The notes beneath the pieces were generated by a model. That model did no database searches and was not told the origin of the DNA. It was given only the letters and a program-made list of their open reading frames with translations. Below, piece by piece: positions 25,020 through 36,000 of a stretch of DNA of 64,000 bases. The DNA is from Niebla homalea. Taxonomy: Eukaryota; Ascomycota; Lecanoromycetes; Lecanorales; Ramalinaceae. Numbering within the stretch: position 1 is the stretch's first letter; every line of letters begins with the position of its first letter. Where the stretch lies: positions 62,001 through 126,000 of the forward strand of contig JAHGAU010000010.1 of assembly GCA_019925105.1 (NCBI GenBank), written 5' to 3'. Made by a program: the position numbers and the translations under genes.

Positions 25020-26384
25020 TCACCCCCCATCCTTCACCGCCGCATCCACCGCCTCCTCATCCCCCAGCCTCGCCTTGCTGTGGAACTCTTCCCGCGCTCT
25101 TTCCGCACGGTCCCCCAGATCGACCCACTCCTTCTTCGATCGGCCGTCCGTTTTTGTGCGGGACCGCTTGTGATTGGCCACGCTGGTGCTGCGCGTCGTG
25201 TAGGGTGTGATGGCGCAGAAGTGCTGGTACAGTCGCGGCATGACGACTAGGCAGCTGCAGAGGAGGCCGAAGATGATTTCCGCTTCGCTAGAAGGGGAAA
25301 TGGGTGAGGAGTTGGTCTTTCAATTGAATGGGGAATGGGGAAACGGGGGATGAGAACTTACGCCCACAGAGACGATTGCATGTGAACGTATGTGTAGTCA
25401 TCTGTCTTGGTGAGCTGGACGTTGTAGACGGCGCGCAGGATGCTGGAAATGCAAGCCCTGGACATGAGCCTTTATGTTAGCGTGCCTGGCTTGTCAATCT
25501 GAAGTATGGCGCGGAACGTACAATCCGCCAGTGGCGAAAATGGCAGACACGCCAATCTTGCGACGTATGGACATCTGCAGACCCCAGATCATGAAGATGG
25601 GAACGCTCAGCATGGCAACATCTGAAAGCAAATTGAAGACTGCTGAAGCAACGTAAAGTTTGTTGATGTCAACGCAGTGACCTGGTTCCTCCATGTTCCA
25701 TATCTTGCTCCTCGGATGACATTGAGCGGCGGGGACGATAAGGAAGGCAGTGTAGAAGGCAGTGTTGGCGAACATCAGAAAGGTCGTTAGCCAGTAGGCA
25801 ATGTCGCGTTGCACGGAGCAAAAGACGCGCTGGATGAGCAGCATGATGGACAGCTTGGTGCCGAGTAGAGCAACACTGTATGCCATATCGCCGTAATTGT
25901 TCAACTGGCGTGGGCTTAGTCGATGTGCTGAGCGTGGTGCAGAGTACCCCAAACCTTGGCGTTGTACTGATAATCGATGTAAAGCACATTCCATTGACGT
26001 GTCCCGCCTCCATGATCTGCTATGGAGTCTTGTAGGCCCACGAACACGATGAAAGCAAGCTAGTTTGACTGTGTGTAAGTGCCCGGCACCAGATGAGTCG
26101 TTTCTTGTGGAAGTGATTCATACCCATCCCAAGACGCAAGAGTCTAGATCCGGTCAGTCCGCATGTCCCGTGTGTCTGTGACCACAGGTTGTCTCACAAT
26201 CTTCCACCCAGACATTCTTGAGTACAAAGCGCTTGGTGTAGATGCGCGCAATGACCATGACGGTTGTCAAAATGGCACCTTGTGCAGCGACGACGTGGTG
26301 ATACCCTGACAAGGAATAGGGACTATAGAAATAAGGGACCACCCCGGGGGGCGGTGCCAAAGCTGACGAGTCTGGCGCGGGCAT
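25020..26384 (-). CDS. PTH11-type fungal rhodopsin-fold membrane protein (paralogue)
   Basis: Six exons on the minus strand: 26384-26198, 26143-26124 (20 nt), 26059-25955, 25904-25522, 25457-25362, 25287-25020, giving 352 residues. Start MPAPDSSALAPPPG was preferred over upstream ATGs because family members begin a short extracellular stretch before helix 1 (YHHVVAAQGAILTTVMVIAR). Then come VWVEDY, LAFIVFVGLQDSI, NYGDMAYSVALLGTKLS, a Cys/Trp pair around AAQCHPRSKIWNMEEPGHC, VASAVFNLLSDVAMLSVPI, RRKIGVSAIFATGG, a SILRAVYNVQL helix start, and EIIFGLLCSCLVVMPRLY. The tail is highly charged. The first three exon lengths and the fifth equal those of 20641-22098 exactly. Function is inferred from family only. 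Confidence 0.85.
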
Positions 26385-28516
26385 CGCAGCCGTCTCAAAT
26401 CGCGTTTTTCGTTGAGGATTGTGAGAAAAACGTCGAAACAGCGAATGGCAAAGGTCGGTCATAAACGAAAGCTTGGGGTGAAGATGAGACATCTGCAAGG
26501 CACAAGGTCACCCCCACCTGCTTCAATGACGCTGCTTTCATCATGCATAAAGCGGCTCGTAGAGGCAATTGTGGTGTGTCCTCAGCTCGAGCAATTGGTG
26601 GTCAGGGCTTCCGAAGATCTTGGCCATGCGGGGACGATCCTAGATTGAGTGGACACGGGATGGGTTGACATGTTATCCAATGCTTGGAAGAATGTAGATG
26701 AGGACATACTCTAGTACTGTCATTAGAGATGGCAGTCCAGGTGTATGGAATACAGTCGCCAGAGAGACTATGGCACATAGCAATCAGGGCTATTCCTCGA
26801 TGCACCGCACCGGACTGGGACCTGAAATGCATCAGGAGTATTGACCGTCTCTCCACCTGGATGTGTTTTTGGGGCTGCTTCATGACCCCTCGGACCCTCG
26901 GTTGCCCGTCAGCGATGGGCCAGCGCTACGGGCCGCCCTATTTGACACGGCAGAAGAGTGTTATGCGCACCAATAAGAGGCCTGAGAGGGCAAGATTCTT
27001 GATCTTGGAACGTGCTTTTCGTCTGACATGCATCAGAGAGGGCTGTTTATCGAAGATGCTTGCAGCTTTTCTTCCAGCAAGTGCGCTCGTGCATCAAGTC
27101 TTCCACTACGATCAAGATGCTAAAAGGGCGATAAGTATTGATTGCAGTGGTCCATCAAGCACGGCGGGAGTGAATGTGCTCCCGAGAATGTTTGAAGCAT
27201 TAAGGCTAGGGGACCTTTCCATCAAGGAATTGCGGTGATGGGTTTTCGATATCTGGATCGGAAGGGAACTTCCAGGGATGGGAGTGGCAACGCTTTTATC
27301 TAAAAATATACTGTCATTGGAAACTCACTTCAGGACTTACCTGAATTGATTTCAATCTTCTTTCATGCTCCTGGCTGGAAAAGCGTCATTGGAGCAGATC
27401 AATGTTCTCAATGCCAATCCCGCCTCCGAGCTTGAGTGAATGAGGTGCTGTGGTATGAAGAAGCCGGCAATCGGGGAGTCGCGTGGAGTCGCGTGACTTC
27501 CAACTAAATATCCAGGCGACTCTGTAGCAGAAGGCAGATCCTAGAGGCAAGCACTCTTCAGGAAGGTGCGAGGTACGCCCCCAGAGCTCAGAAATTACTT
27601 GTCAATGGCAAAGAGCTGTGCCACTTTTTGGCGAAGGCTCGCTCTCAATCTAATCTGTCTCTCACTCTCGCACCAAACGAATTGTCCTCCTTCTTTAAGC
27701 AAGCATCATGATTGTTGCACCATTGCGCGCCATCAAAACACTGCCCCTCCCCACTTCCCTGTTTCCTCTAGCCCGATTAACTCTCCCCGACCGCAGTAGA
27801 AACTGGGAAATACCCTGAGCCTGGCGTCGACGTAGAAATAATTTCCTTGCGAGAGATATGCATGTCGCCTATGTTACCTCACTACTCTCTAGCAAAGGCG
27901 TACGGCACTTGCACAAGGTTTCATCTGCCACGTTGCGCAAGTGAAACATCTTAGACCGAGGCCGAAACACCACGCCAAGCCAAAATTCATGCAGCTTGGT
28001 ATGGCGTAGTTGCGGCGACGCATTCACCCCGCCGCCCCTTGGTGCTTGCGAGTCATGGCACCCGCAGAATCCTCGCAAGAATCCACCGCATTTGGTCGAC
28101 GATTGAATTCTGGGGGGGTGAGGAAATGCAAGTGCTTTTGCGTATGTACAGATGTACTAGGTTTCGAGCGAGGCAATAATAATCTCTGGAAGAAATATTT
28201 GGTACGGATGAAGTTGAAGGGGCGGTCCGTGGTGCAAGGAACAACTCTAATGGCTCGGCGCGGCGAGACGAAGCGGGGGGAGACTTGCCTGTATGAGGAT
28301 TGTCTTGCGAGAGGGAGGATGCGATGGTGGCTATAATAAGAGTGTCTGATGTTCTTCCACGGTCACCTTTGTAGAAGCAAGTTGTGATAGACCACTCTGC
28401 TCCTCTCTTCGTGAGTACTTCCATCGTTATTCAGGGCTGCTTCTTTCCCCCCCCCCTATCCACTCTACCAATCGCACGAGAACAACATCACGTCTCAGCG
28501 AGGGACCTTCGCAGCC
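26385..28516. other. Intergenic, no gene supported
   Basis: About 2.1 kb between a receptor on the minus strand and one on the plus strand, so both promoters should lie here. A 169-codon open frame at 26729-27238 (+) has no signal peptide, membrane segment or domain that I recognise and was not accepted. Confidence 0.45.
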
Positions 28517-29575
28517 ATGGGGTACCACATCGCCATGTCCACCCCCGCCACCGCCGCCCACATGATCGCCCTCCCGCTCTTCTCCCTCCTCGCCATCGCG
28601 GCCGTCATTCTCCGCTTCTACGCCCGCCGCATCCAGGGTGTGGCTATCTCACTCAACGACCACCTCATCGTCTGCGGCCTCGTCACCAACCTCGCCCTCG
28701 TCGCGCTCACCCTCGCCGGCACCATCGTCCTCGAGGAGAGCTGGTACATCATGGCGCGCTGCTGCGCCGTCGTGGGGCCGATCCTGTGGGGGTTGAGTGT
28801 GTTCTTCGTCCGGGCGAGCATCCTGGATCTGTATCTGAAGCTGTTCCCGACGCGCTGGTTCCGGCGGGCGTGTGTGGGTGTGCATGTCGTCAACGCGCTC
28901 TTCACGGTGGTCATCATCGCAAGTCAGCTGGCCATCTGCCAGCCGCTCTCCAAGGTCTGGTCCATGAATCCCATGCTACAGGGTCATTGCGGCAATTTCA
29001 AAAAGCTGGAGCTGGCGACGGCATGCTTCAACATCGTGTTGGATTTGGCGGTGATTGCGTTGCCGATGCCGGTACTCTGGAACCTGCAGCTGCCCACTCA
29101 TAAGAAAGTCGCATTATCGACAATGTTCTCAATGGGGCTGGCGATTGTGATTATCAACATCGGGCGCATCTATTCGGCATCGAGGATTACGCCTCGGTCT
29201 CATGTGATGCAGGGGTACTATATCTGTCTGCTCGTCACACTTGAGGGATTATTGGGCGTCGTGAGCGCGAGCTTGCCGGTGCTAAAGCCCGTGTTCAATG
29301 AGGCGAGAGCGACGAAGACCTGGTTGAGGGTCAGCAAGAGCGGGGTGGATGCCGTGAGCGCGACGATTCCGTTCATCATGCGGAGGAGTCAGATGGGAAG
29401 TGCGGTTGCTCCTGGTAATGATGAGGAGAAGACGATGGTGGGGGAGAGTGCGGGGAGCTGGATTGACAGATATGGGCGCAGGGATGGGGAGAAGAAGATT
29501 GCAACGACAACACGGGTGACTGCAATGGGAGTGAGAAATGATGATAGCAGCGGTAGCTCACAGCACTCGGTGTAA
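28517..29575 (+). CDS. PTH11-type fungal rhodopsin-fold membrane protein, single exon
   Basis: An uninterrupted 352-codon frame. ATG at 28517 is used; an in-frame ATG at 28532 (MSTPATAAHM) is also possible. Helix 1 is MIALPLFSLLAIAAVILRFYAR, followed by LNDHLIVCGLVTNLALVALTLAG, a helix around WGLSVFFVRASILDLYLKLFP, a long hydrophobic stretch (HVVNALFTVVIIASQLAICQP, Cys present, then VWSM), a CGNFKKLELATACFNIVLDLAVIALP helix, HKKVALSTMFSMGLAIVIINIGRIYS, and a final helix YYICLLVTLEGLLGVVSASLPVLKPVF. This is the same family as its two neighbours but intron-free and only distantly similar, so it is not a recent copy. A short cytoplasmic tail is Ser/Asp-rich. Ligand and partners are unknown. Confidence 0.85.
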   Translation: MGYHIAMSTPATAAHMIALPLFSLLAIAAVILRFYARRIQGVAISLNDHLIVCGLVTNLALVALTLAGTIVLEESWYIMARCCAVVGPILWGLSVFFVRASILDLYLKLFPTRWFRRACVGVHVVNALFTVVIIASQLAICQPLSKVWSMNPMLQGHCGNFKKLELATACFNIVLDLAVIALPMPVLWNLQLPTHKKVALSTMFSMGLAIVIINIGRIYSASRITPRSHVMQGYYICLLVTLEGLLGVVSASLPVLKPVFNEARATKTWLRVSKSGVDAVSATIPFIMRRSQMGSAVAPGNDEEKTMVGESAGSWIDRYGRRDGEKKIATTTRVTAMGVRNDDSSGSSQHSV

Positions 29576-29809
29576 AATTTCTGATCCCCTCCTGTTGTTC
29601 CAAGGCTTGGGAGGGCTGAATTACACCTATGTATGATAGAAGCCTTACGAGGTAATGCAAGTACATCAATGAAATGGAGATGATAATTGCAGGCGTGGGC
29701 CTCTCTGGCGTCTTGTATCTGCAGAGAAGACCTTCATACGATCAGCAGGCGACGGTGCCGATTCCTACGGGTCATGATAGTTTTCGCCATAACTCAATTA
29801 CGCACAAAA

Positions 29810-31925
29810 TCAAAACAATGTCAATCTCACCTCTTCCTCACTCACAACTATATCCTCCTTATAAAGGTCGTAGATGGAGATTGCTGCATAAGTAGACGTT
29901 ATTGGCGTTCTTGGTGGCATTCGTCGTGCCCAACCGCGCTGAGATTCCCGCCGTACCAGATGTTTTCTTTTGAAAAGAGACACCACCGGTGAGACTTGCG
30001 GACTGTCGGAAATCGGTGTCGACGGCGACTCTCGGGGACTGTGTCTAGGAGAAGACAAAGACTGTCCTAGCACTGTACCCCTTATTGGCCGTCTTCCTTT
30101 GGTAGAATGGTGGGGAAACTTCGAGATGGATCTTGGCGCCTCGAGTTCTGGCGCAGGAAGCTTAGGCAACGCTTTCGAAAGGTTGGGTCGTGGCGCAGAC
30201 TGCGAAGATCCTTGTGATGAGGTACTCGCCCAGGGCTTATTGATTCTTGATGTCATTGAGCTACGGCTACTTTTATTGGAAATGGTTGTCCGACTGGTAT
30301 TTGTCGAAGGCGACTCCAGCCTCGTTGAAGATGCTTCACTTCGAGTCACTGTGGTCCGGGAAGAGTTTTGGCTCCATGCGGGAAGCTCATTCACAGTGTT
30401 GCCGGATCCAGAGGGGGTCTGTCCGTTCAACAGCTCAACCTGAAATATGTCGTGTAGCTCTCGAGGGCCTTCGTGCGTACTGTTATGGCCGATTTCCTGT
30501 CTGCTAATGTGGGAAAGGGCTTTGACCTCAGGCTGCGCGTCTCCGGACGTGGGTCCAGGACGTGACTCGTTTGATTGGGAAGCCTTTCGGTCGATGCGGC
30601 GCTGTCGAAAGATGAAGAACACTGCAATGATGACAAGGAGCGCAAACAAGGGAATTGAGACGCCAATGCCGATTTTGGCTCCGGTGGCCAGGCCTCCCTG
30701 GTGGAAATTCTGTGCGGTTGCATTCCAAGGGATGGGGACTATGTCGGCGGCAGCATCGGCATCGAAACGACTTTGTGCTACTGTGAAATTCTGATTTTCA
30801 TAATCGGTGATGAGGTAGCTGCTCAACACTTCAGTATGACAATAGGGAAAAGAAGATGACACTTACGCTTCCTGCAGGAATGTACGACCCAGGGTGTATT
30901 CGTTCTCCTTGGAGGCTCTTCTCAGTGGGAAATACGACGTGGTATTCGGGAGTAGCGGGGACTTCGCGGTGAGATCAAAGCTCTCGTACGGCAATGTTAT
31001 TTCGACCGTAGCTAAGCTCGTCTGATCGTTGCCGATCTTGAAAACGAACTGCGGTTTCATGTCCTGCAACTGCTGGTGTAGCTGGCTGTCGACGAAGTAC
31101 AAGTTGTCCGCCTCATTGTACACGAGGCCAAGGGTTGACTCAAACTTCTCGCATGCTTCCTTAGGTAAGTAAATGTAAGGCACAGTCGAGTCGATAAATG
31201 TCAAGATGGGGGACGTTAATAAGGTGAAGGTGGATGTATTAGCCAAGGTAGTCACTATGGATTGAAGTCCAACGACAAGATCACGCTCGATATCTGGCGC
31301 AAGATGGAACGACACATTGCTTGGAATGTACCTAGACTGATCCGAGCCTCCGAGTGTTAAGCTCCCGAGGAAAGACTTGGATTCTACTAAAGATAAGCTC
31401 ATGTGTCTTGGACGCGAAGGAGTTGATTGCCTACGATATTTGGCTCCAGCGGTATAGGCCCAGGAGAGACTAGGTATTAGATTCTGCACCTTCAACGAGG
31501 TCAGGAAACTGTTCTGTGGATTTGTGACATTGGTCAGATTGGTGGGCTGCTGATTTAAGCCAAAGACGCCGGTGTAATAATCGTTGGTCTCTATGCCTAC
31601 GACAACCTGATCTGACAAGGTGGGACCTCCAGTGGCATTGCTCATGCCCAATGCCAACGTATCCAGGCCATACAGGCCACTTTCGTTCCGGCCAAGGTTT
31701 TGCTCCACATTCAAGGTATAATTTGCAGAGGGAGTCCAAGTCAATGAATGGCTCGGATCGAACAGAGTGCCACGATCATCGCTACAGTTGGGCGCGTATC
31801 CATAGCAGCCCGCTGGAAGGATTACCCAGGTGTCATAAGCAGCAGTCGACGGCAGCACTCGGACCAGTTGCCCAGGCGTACCGACGCGAAGATTGAACGT
31901 TGACCAATCGCCATCATCGCCATCC
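29810..31925 (-). CDS. Membrane-anchored aspartic-protease-fold protein, first catalytic Asp missing
   Basis: Minus strand, with a 48-nt intron at 30819-30866. The readable part begins DGDDGDWSTFNLRVGTPGQL at about 31925; the exon with the signal peptide lies upstream (32.0-32.2 kb) and could not be fixed. The pepsin-like lumenal part has many N-glycosylation sequons. Where pepsins have DTGS the chain reads VRVLPSTAAYDTWVI, so the N-lobe catalytic Asp is absent; the C-lobe still has Asp (LTFIDSTVPYIYLP). The C-terminal LGRTFLQEAYLITDYENQNF is well conserved with A1 proteases. After this come a transmembrane helix (IGIGVSIPLFALLVIIAVFFIF) and a cytoplasmic tail of about 240 residues, Ser/Pro/Arg-rich. 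It is probably not an active peptidase; a surface or sensing role is a guess. Confidence 0.75.
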
Positions 31926-33112
31926 CTTCCATGATAGCGTCAGTCTAGGGTCCAACAAGCTCTCCGATCTGATGAGGGTTGAAGGTGCAAATGAAAGAAG
32001 AATTACCAGTAGGCGGATGGAGCCCAGGAGATTGGAGCAGGAGTCTTCGCACTCGGCATTTCCTCGGTAGAACCACACTGTACAAATCGAACTTAAGCTT
32101 GAAAGATCCTTGGCAGAGATCCAAACTTTTTTTAAGTCTACCTTTGGTGCCTTTCCACCCACTTTCTTCTTTCACGTTCATTCATAGGAGAAGCCTGGAG
32201 CTACTGGCTTTCTATCTTAAGATTCATTCTTAATGGTGTGGATTCTTTGCGGGTCCAAGCGCCCGACTCGCAGATGAAACCGACTTCGCCTCCCAGATAC
32301 ATCAAATCCCTGATGTTTCTTGCAGATGATTAATGTTTGTCAGCCTGATATGAGATTGTGAAATCCCTGTTGAGCCATCAGGCTCAGTGACCCTTATTCA
32401 AGGAGTGCTGTCTATTGGATCGCCAATTGACGACCATGCCTCATTGACGCTGAACTTGAATGATGGTGGATCCATTCCAGTTTGCAGATAGCTCACAGAG
32501 CTTCATTTCCTGTCGACATGCCGTAGCAAGTGTGGAGACTGCATCTTGTGAGACATCCCGGCGAGTCGGCATTCGATGCAGATGATACATTGCAACGTCA
32601 TTGCTAGGCCCATGAGAATTCGTGGAATGATAAGCCTTCAGCCTACATAGCGGCAGTGGAACCCTGAAATCTCGCCACATGCACAAGCTGGGCGTTGGGT
32701 GCAAGATTACTGCAAACATTGAACAGCACCTCAAATGGGCTGTGCATCGGTCATCTGCCCAACGTTCCACCCGGAAGACTCGTGCTCCATTGAACTGAGT
32801 GTGCAAAGGCAGGGAGCTTTCAGTTGCTGGCCATAATGCCGAGTCCGTGTGCTACAGCTTGCTCCTCACACTTCGCCCCAGCATGGTTCATGTGATGTTG
32901 GGAAATTACAAGGACCCAGCAGGACCACCGGCCAACGCTCACAAACCATCGACGGCTCCAACAAGTTTCCAAAGGGGGGTAGTCCGGTCGTCAGTCGAAG
33001 CAGAAAACCTGCTGTCTATATTTGAAGGGAGTCTCGCGTCTTGTGTGGAATTTCTTCGATTAAAATTCTTTACGTCATTCTTTTGATCCTTCGGGAGGCA
33101 TCCGCCGTTGTA
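31926..33112. promoter_or_regulatory. Divergent upstream region
   Basis: Lies between the protease-like gene (minus) and the first six-cysteine gene (plus), so it should hold both promoters and the missing first exon of the protease-like gene. A block at about 32262-32340 (CAGATGAAACCGACTTCGCC and following) resembles 39255-39325 upstream of the last array copy, pointing to segmental duplication. Confidence 0.5.
33017..33027 (+). promoter_or_regulatory. Likely TATA element of array copy 1
   Basis: TATATTTGAAG, about 90 nt before the ATG at 33113. The identical 11-mer occurs about 100 nt before the ATG of copy 4, and CATTCTTTTGA follows in both at a comparable place. Confidence 0.5.
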
Positions 33113-34113
33113 ATGGCTATTCATTCCTTGCCACATGTCATTTCGTATCTTGCCATCTCGTTTCTCGTCTTTGATGTACGCTCCGTGGTCGCACCCGCTG
33201 TTCCGATAATTGGAGAAGATGATGTTCTAATACTCCCTGCTCAACCGACGCCGGCGCCAGCCCAGCCCACCCCTATGCCAGCTCAACCTACGCCTCTTCC
33301 CACACAAGCAGTGGCGGCCCCTACCCCGCCCGTACCACCTCCATCGTCAGCACAGCCTACGCCAAGTCCAAGTGCAGCTCCTCCACCACTTGCCCCAGCC
33401 CCACCAGATCAACATCTACTTTGGGGAGTGGCCTCCGGCGTCCGGTCAGATGTGGGCGACAAACCTGTACCCAGTCCTGGATGCATCACCACTCAATGTG
33501 TTGCTATCTATCCGGTATATTTCGGGGCCTGAAATCCACATGGGACTTGATTGACATCTCTGATATCACTGCAGTCGGTCGACGTGTTCTATTGGCCTCC
33601 CCATGCACCAAATACAGCCTGCCTCTCAACAGTGACAGATCAGCTGAGCTCTGCCCCTCAACCACCATCAATGTAAGATGATTGGAGAATTGCAGATATA
33701 GCCTTAGTAACTGTGCTCATATCTTCAGGCTCTCACCAAGCATCTACGTCGTCTACCCACCAGCGACAGTCTACGACCTCTGCGGAAATACGGCGGACCC
33801 GGGGCTAGGTCCTCCAACAACAGAGACGTACGCACCAGATGCCCTGTCTACCTTACAAGCCATTCCTGGCGGTGCCCCTGTCACACAAGTTTTCAATTAC
33901 GCGGATTTACCTTGTCCGCCAAGTGGAATCGCAGAACAGCTAAATCCAGGCTCGGCATACAACCCAGTCCTGGTCGCCCCTTTCGCATTTGTCCACCAAA
34001 TCGATAATTCAAATGCAACGCTTCTTTGCGATGTTGATGCTATTAAAGACCCGGCCAGACCCGTCGCGCACGTAAGTGCCATTACACCGCCTAAATCGGG
34101 ACCACCTCCTTGA
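33113..34113 (+). CDS. Secreted proline-rich six-cysteine protein, array copy 1
   Basis: Exons 33113-33514, 33575-33672, 33729-34113 give 294 residues. MAIHSLPHVISYLAISFLVF is a signal peptide. A Pro-rich linker follows with PAQPTPxP repeated (AQPTPAP, AQPTPMP, AQPTPLP, AQPTPSP). The conserved body has PGCITTQC, FYWPPHAPNTACLS, SPSIYVVYPPATVYDLCGN, LSTLQAIPGGAPVTQVFNY, DLPCPPSGIAEQLNPGSAYN and LLCDVDAI, then ends GPPP. Six mature cysteines at fixed places suggest three disulphides. Two further copies with the same exon plan and one dead copy follow downstream. I do not recognise a named family; an extracellular or wall-associated protein, possibly an effector, is an inference from secretion, size and tandem expansion only. 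Confidence 0.8.
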
Positions 34114-34950
34114 GAAGTTGATACGAAAGGGAAAGTGCGAGCAGACGAGTTGGTTCCTCTACTAACCTTTTCATAGAATTCTTTGTCGTTCAACTGGCTG
34201 ATTTCTGAACCCTTTTCTCTGACCATGATTTTTACCATGAGCAAACTATGTACTCTAGCCTACATCTGATTTTGCCTCTCGCAGGCCTATGGTTGGATGC
34301 TAGTATATCCCTCTGGGATAGGGCGAAGCACGGAGTGTTTCAACCGTCAAGTCTCTGCTTATCAATCAGGTATGACTGCCCTCAATCTATCATTCCTACA
34401 TTTGAGCATCTATGCCACAATTTGCCCTTCAAAACATAGGCGCTTTTCGAACACCGTCTCAGAAACCCTTTCTCCTCGTCTCTTCTTGAAGCCTGCTCCT
34501 CTCCACACAACCGCAAGCATCCAATGTCGAGCCTGCGTACCTTCTATTCACTGTTGAGCCAGCAGATTGCCGCATGGACATACGTATTCAAGGTGCGGAT
34601 GAAACAAAATTTGCCTTCTTCACGCATCAGAACCTCCAGTCCTGTGCCGGTCATGCGCATTTGCATACATGACTCAACCGTCAAGACCATGCAAGGCGCA
34701 TGAAGAAGCAAAGTTTGTGGCACATGATACAGGTCAAATTTGATTATTGGCTTACATCAGGAGTAGTTTCCTGTCCGGGTGCTGCAGTCGACAATGTGTT
34801 CTGATCTTTCGGCACCTTTCGAACTTGCATTCGGCCCCAGCATGTAATATCAGGAGAGGCCGCAGACCGGGCGCATTTGTGCCCCACGATTTATCGTCAT
34901 TACTCTGGATCCTCCTCATCTGACTGGAGGTCCGGCGGCCACTGCTGTCT
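34114..34950. other. Spacer between array copies 1 and 2
   Basis: No gene. Short frames without features. Probably contains the decayed promoter of copy 2. Confidence 0.5.
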
Positions 34951-36000
34951 ATGTCTCAGGGGAGTCCTGTAGTTTGTATTAGTCTTCTCATGATTTCATG
35001 GTTCAGCGTCAACCATGCTGTGGCATATCACGGCCCCCATCACACTTCGAGTCTGAGTAATCAGCCTATGCCATCATTTGGCCCATGCGTTGTTCCACAG
35101 AGTATGGAGGCATACAACCTGACACCAAAGGGTCAACCTACGGCTATACTGCCCCATGGTGTAGCTACTATTACCGTTGATCCTGCAAGACCGGCCACCA
35201 TCTCCGGGATCCGCTATGAGAAGGATAGCACCATCTCTGGGAACGATTATGAGGACGTTGCTGGGCAGGTTACCACCATAGATGAAGCTGAAGCTATTGA
35301 GGATGGTGCAATGCCGGTGACAGCAAAACCGACGCCTAGTCCTACGCAAGGACGCCGTCCGTCTGGTCAAGCTTCAATAGATCAATCATTGCTTGGAGGG
35401 GTGCCAAGTGGCATCAGACCATACTGCATAAAATACCTCGATCTAGTCCTGGCTGCAACGGGACCTCCTGCATAATTCATAATTCTGTGAGACTTTCTGA
35501 AGCTCTGTGGCATCAACAGCCGAACTCACCATACTAAAATCACTCGATCTCTTCTACTGGCCGAGGAGCGCACCAAACACGGCGTGCCTCTGGCCGGTCA
35601 CTGATGAAGCTATCTCTACATCTCAGCCAACAGCAATGTATGATAGCTGATAGCCCCGAGAAGTACCATTGTGATTACGGCTGATTCCCCAAACATAGGT
35701 TTTCACCAAGTATTTACATTCCTATGCCACCGTTGCGGGCCTACAATCTTTGTGGTGATCTAATGTAGTCCGATTCTTCGGGCCATATTGAAGTCGAGGA
35801 CTTCGGACCAGCCGGCCAGCTGCATGCTTTGGAAGCTGTACCCAGAGCCGCGCCCGTGACAAAAGCGTTGGATTTAAATGACCTACCATGCCCTCCACCG
35901 AGAATTGCAGAACAGCTGGATCCCGGCTCAGCATACGAACCACTCCTCTTCCTGCCCATATCACATATCGACACAACGGAGGGTTTGTCCTCTTTCCCAC
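34951..36000 (+). pseudogene. Six-cysteine secreted protein, array copy 2, dead
   Basis: A signal-peptide-like start (MSQGSPVVCISLLMISW) leads to a different, less Pro-rich linker. Family hallmarks follow: SLLGGVPSGIR, PGCNGTSC, SLDLFYWPRSAPNTACL, SPSIYIPMPPLRAYNLCGD, LDLNDLPCPPPRIAEQLDPG. Four faults are visible. There is a one-base frame change near 35431-35440, between GVPSGIR and PGCNGTSC. The exon 2 acceptor reads AA where the sister genes have AG. An in-frame TAG lies at 35766-35768. The end, with the sixth cysteine and the GPPP terminus, is lost. The open frame that continues from 35829 into unrelated sequence is not a gene. Confidence 0.8.

Noticed and set aside
26729..27238. 169-codon plus-strand frame
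   Set aside because: No signal, membrane helix or motif, and no splice-linked neighbours; probably chance.
28384..29103. 240-codon plus-strand frame rich in His/Arg/Pro
   Set aside because: It overlaps the receptor gene at 28517-29575 in another frame and has the composition of a GC-rich shadow frame.
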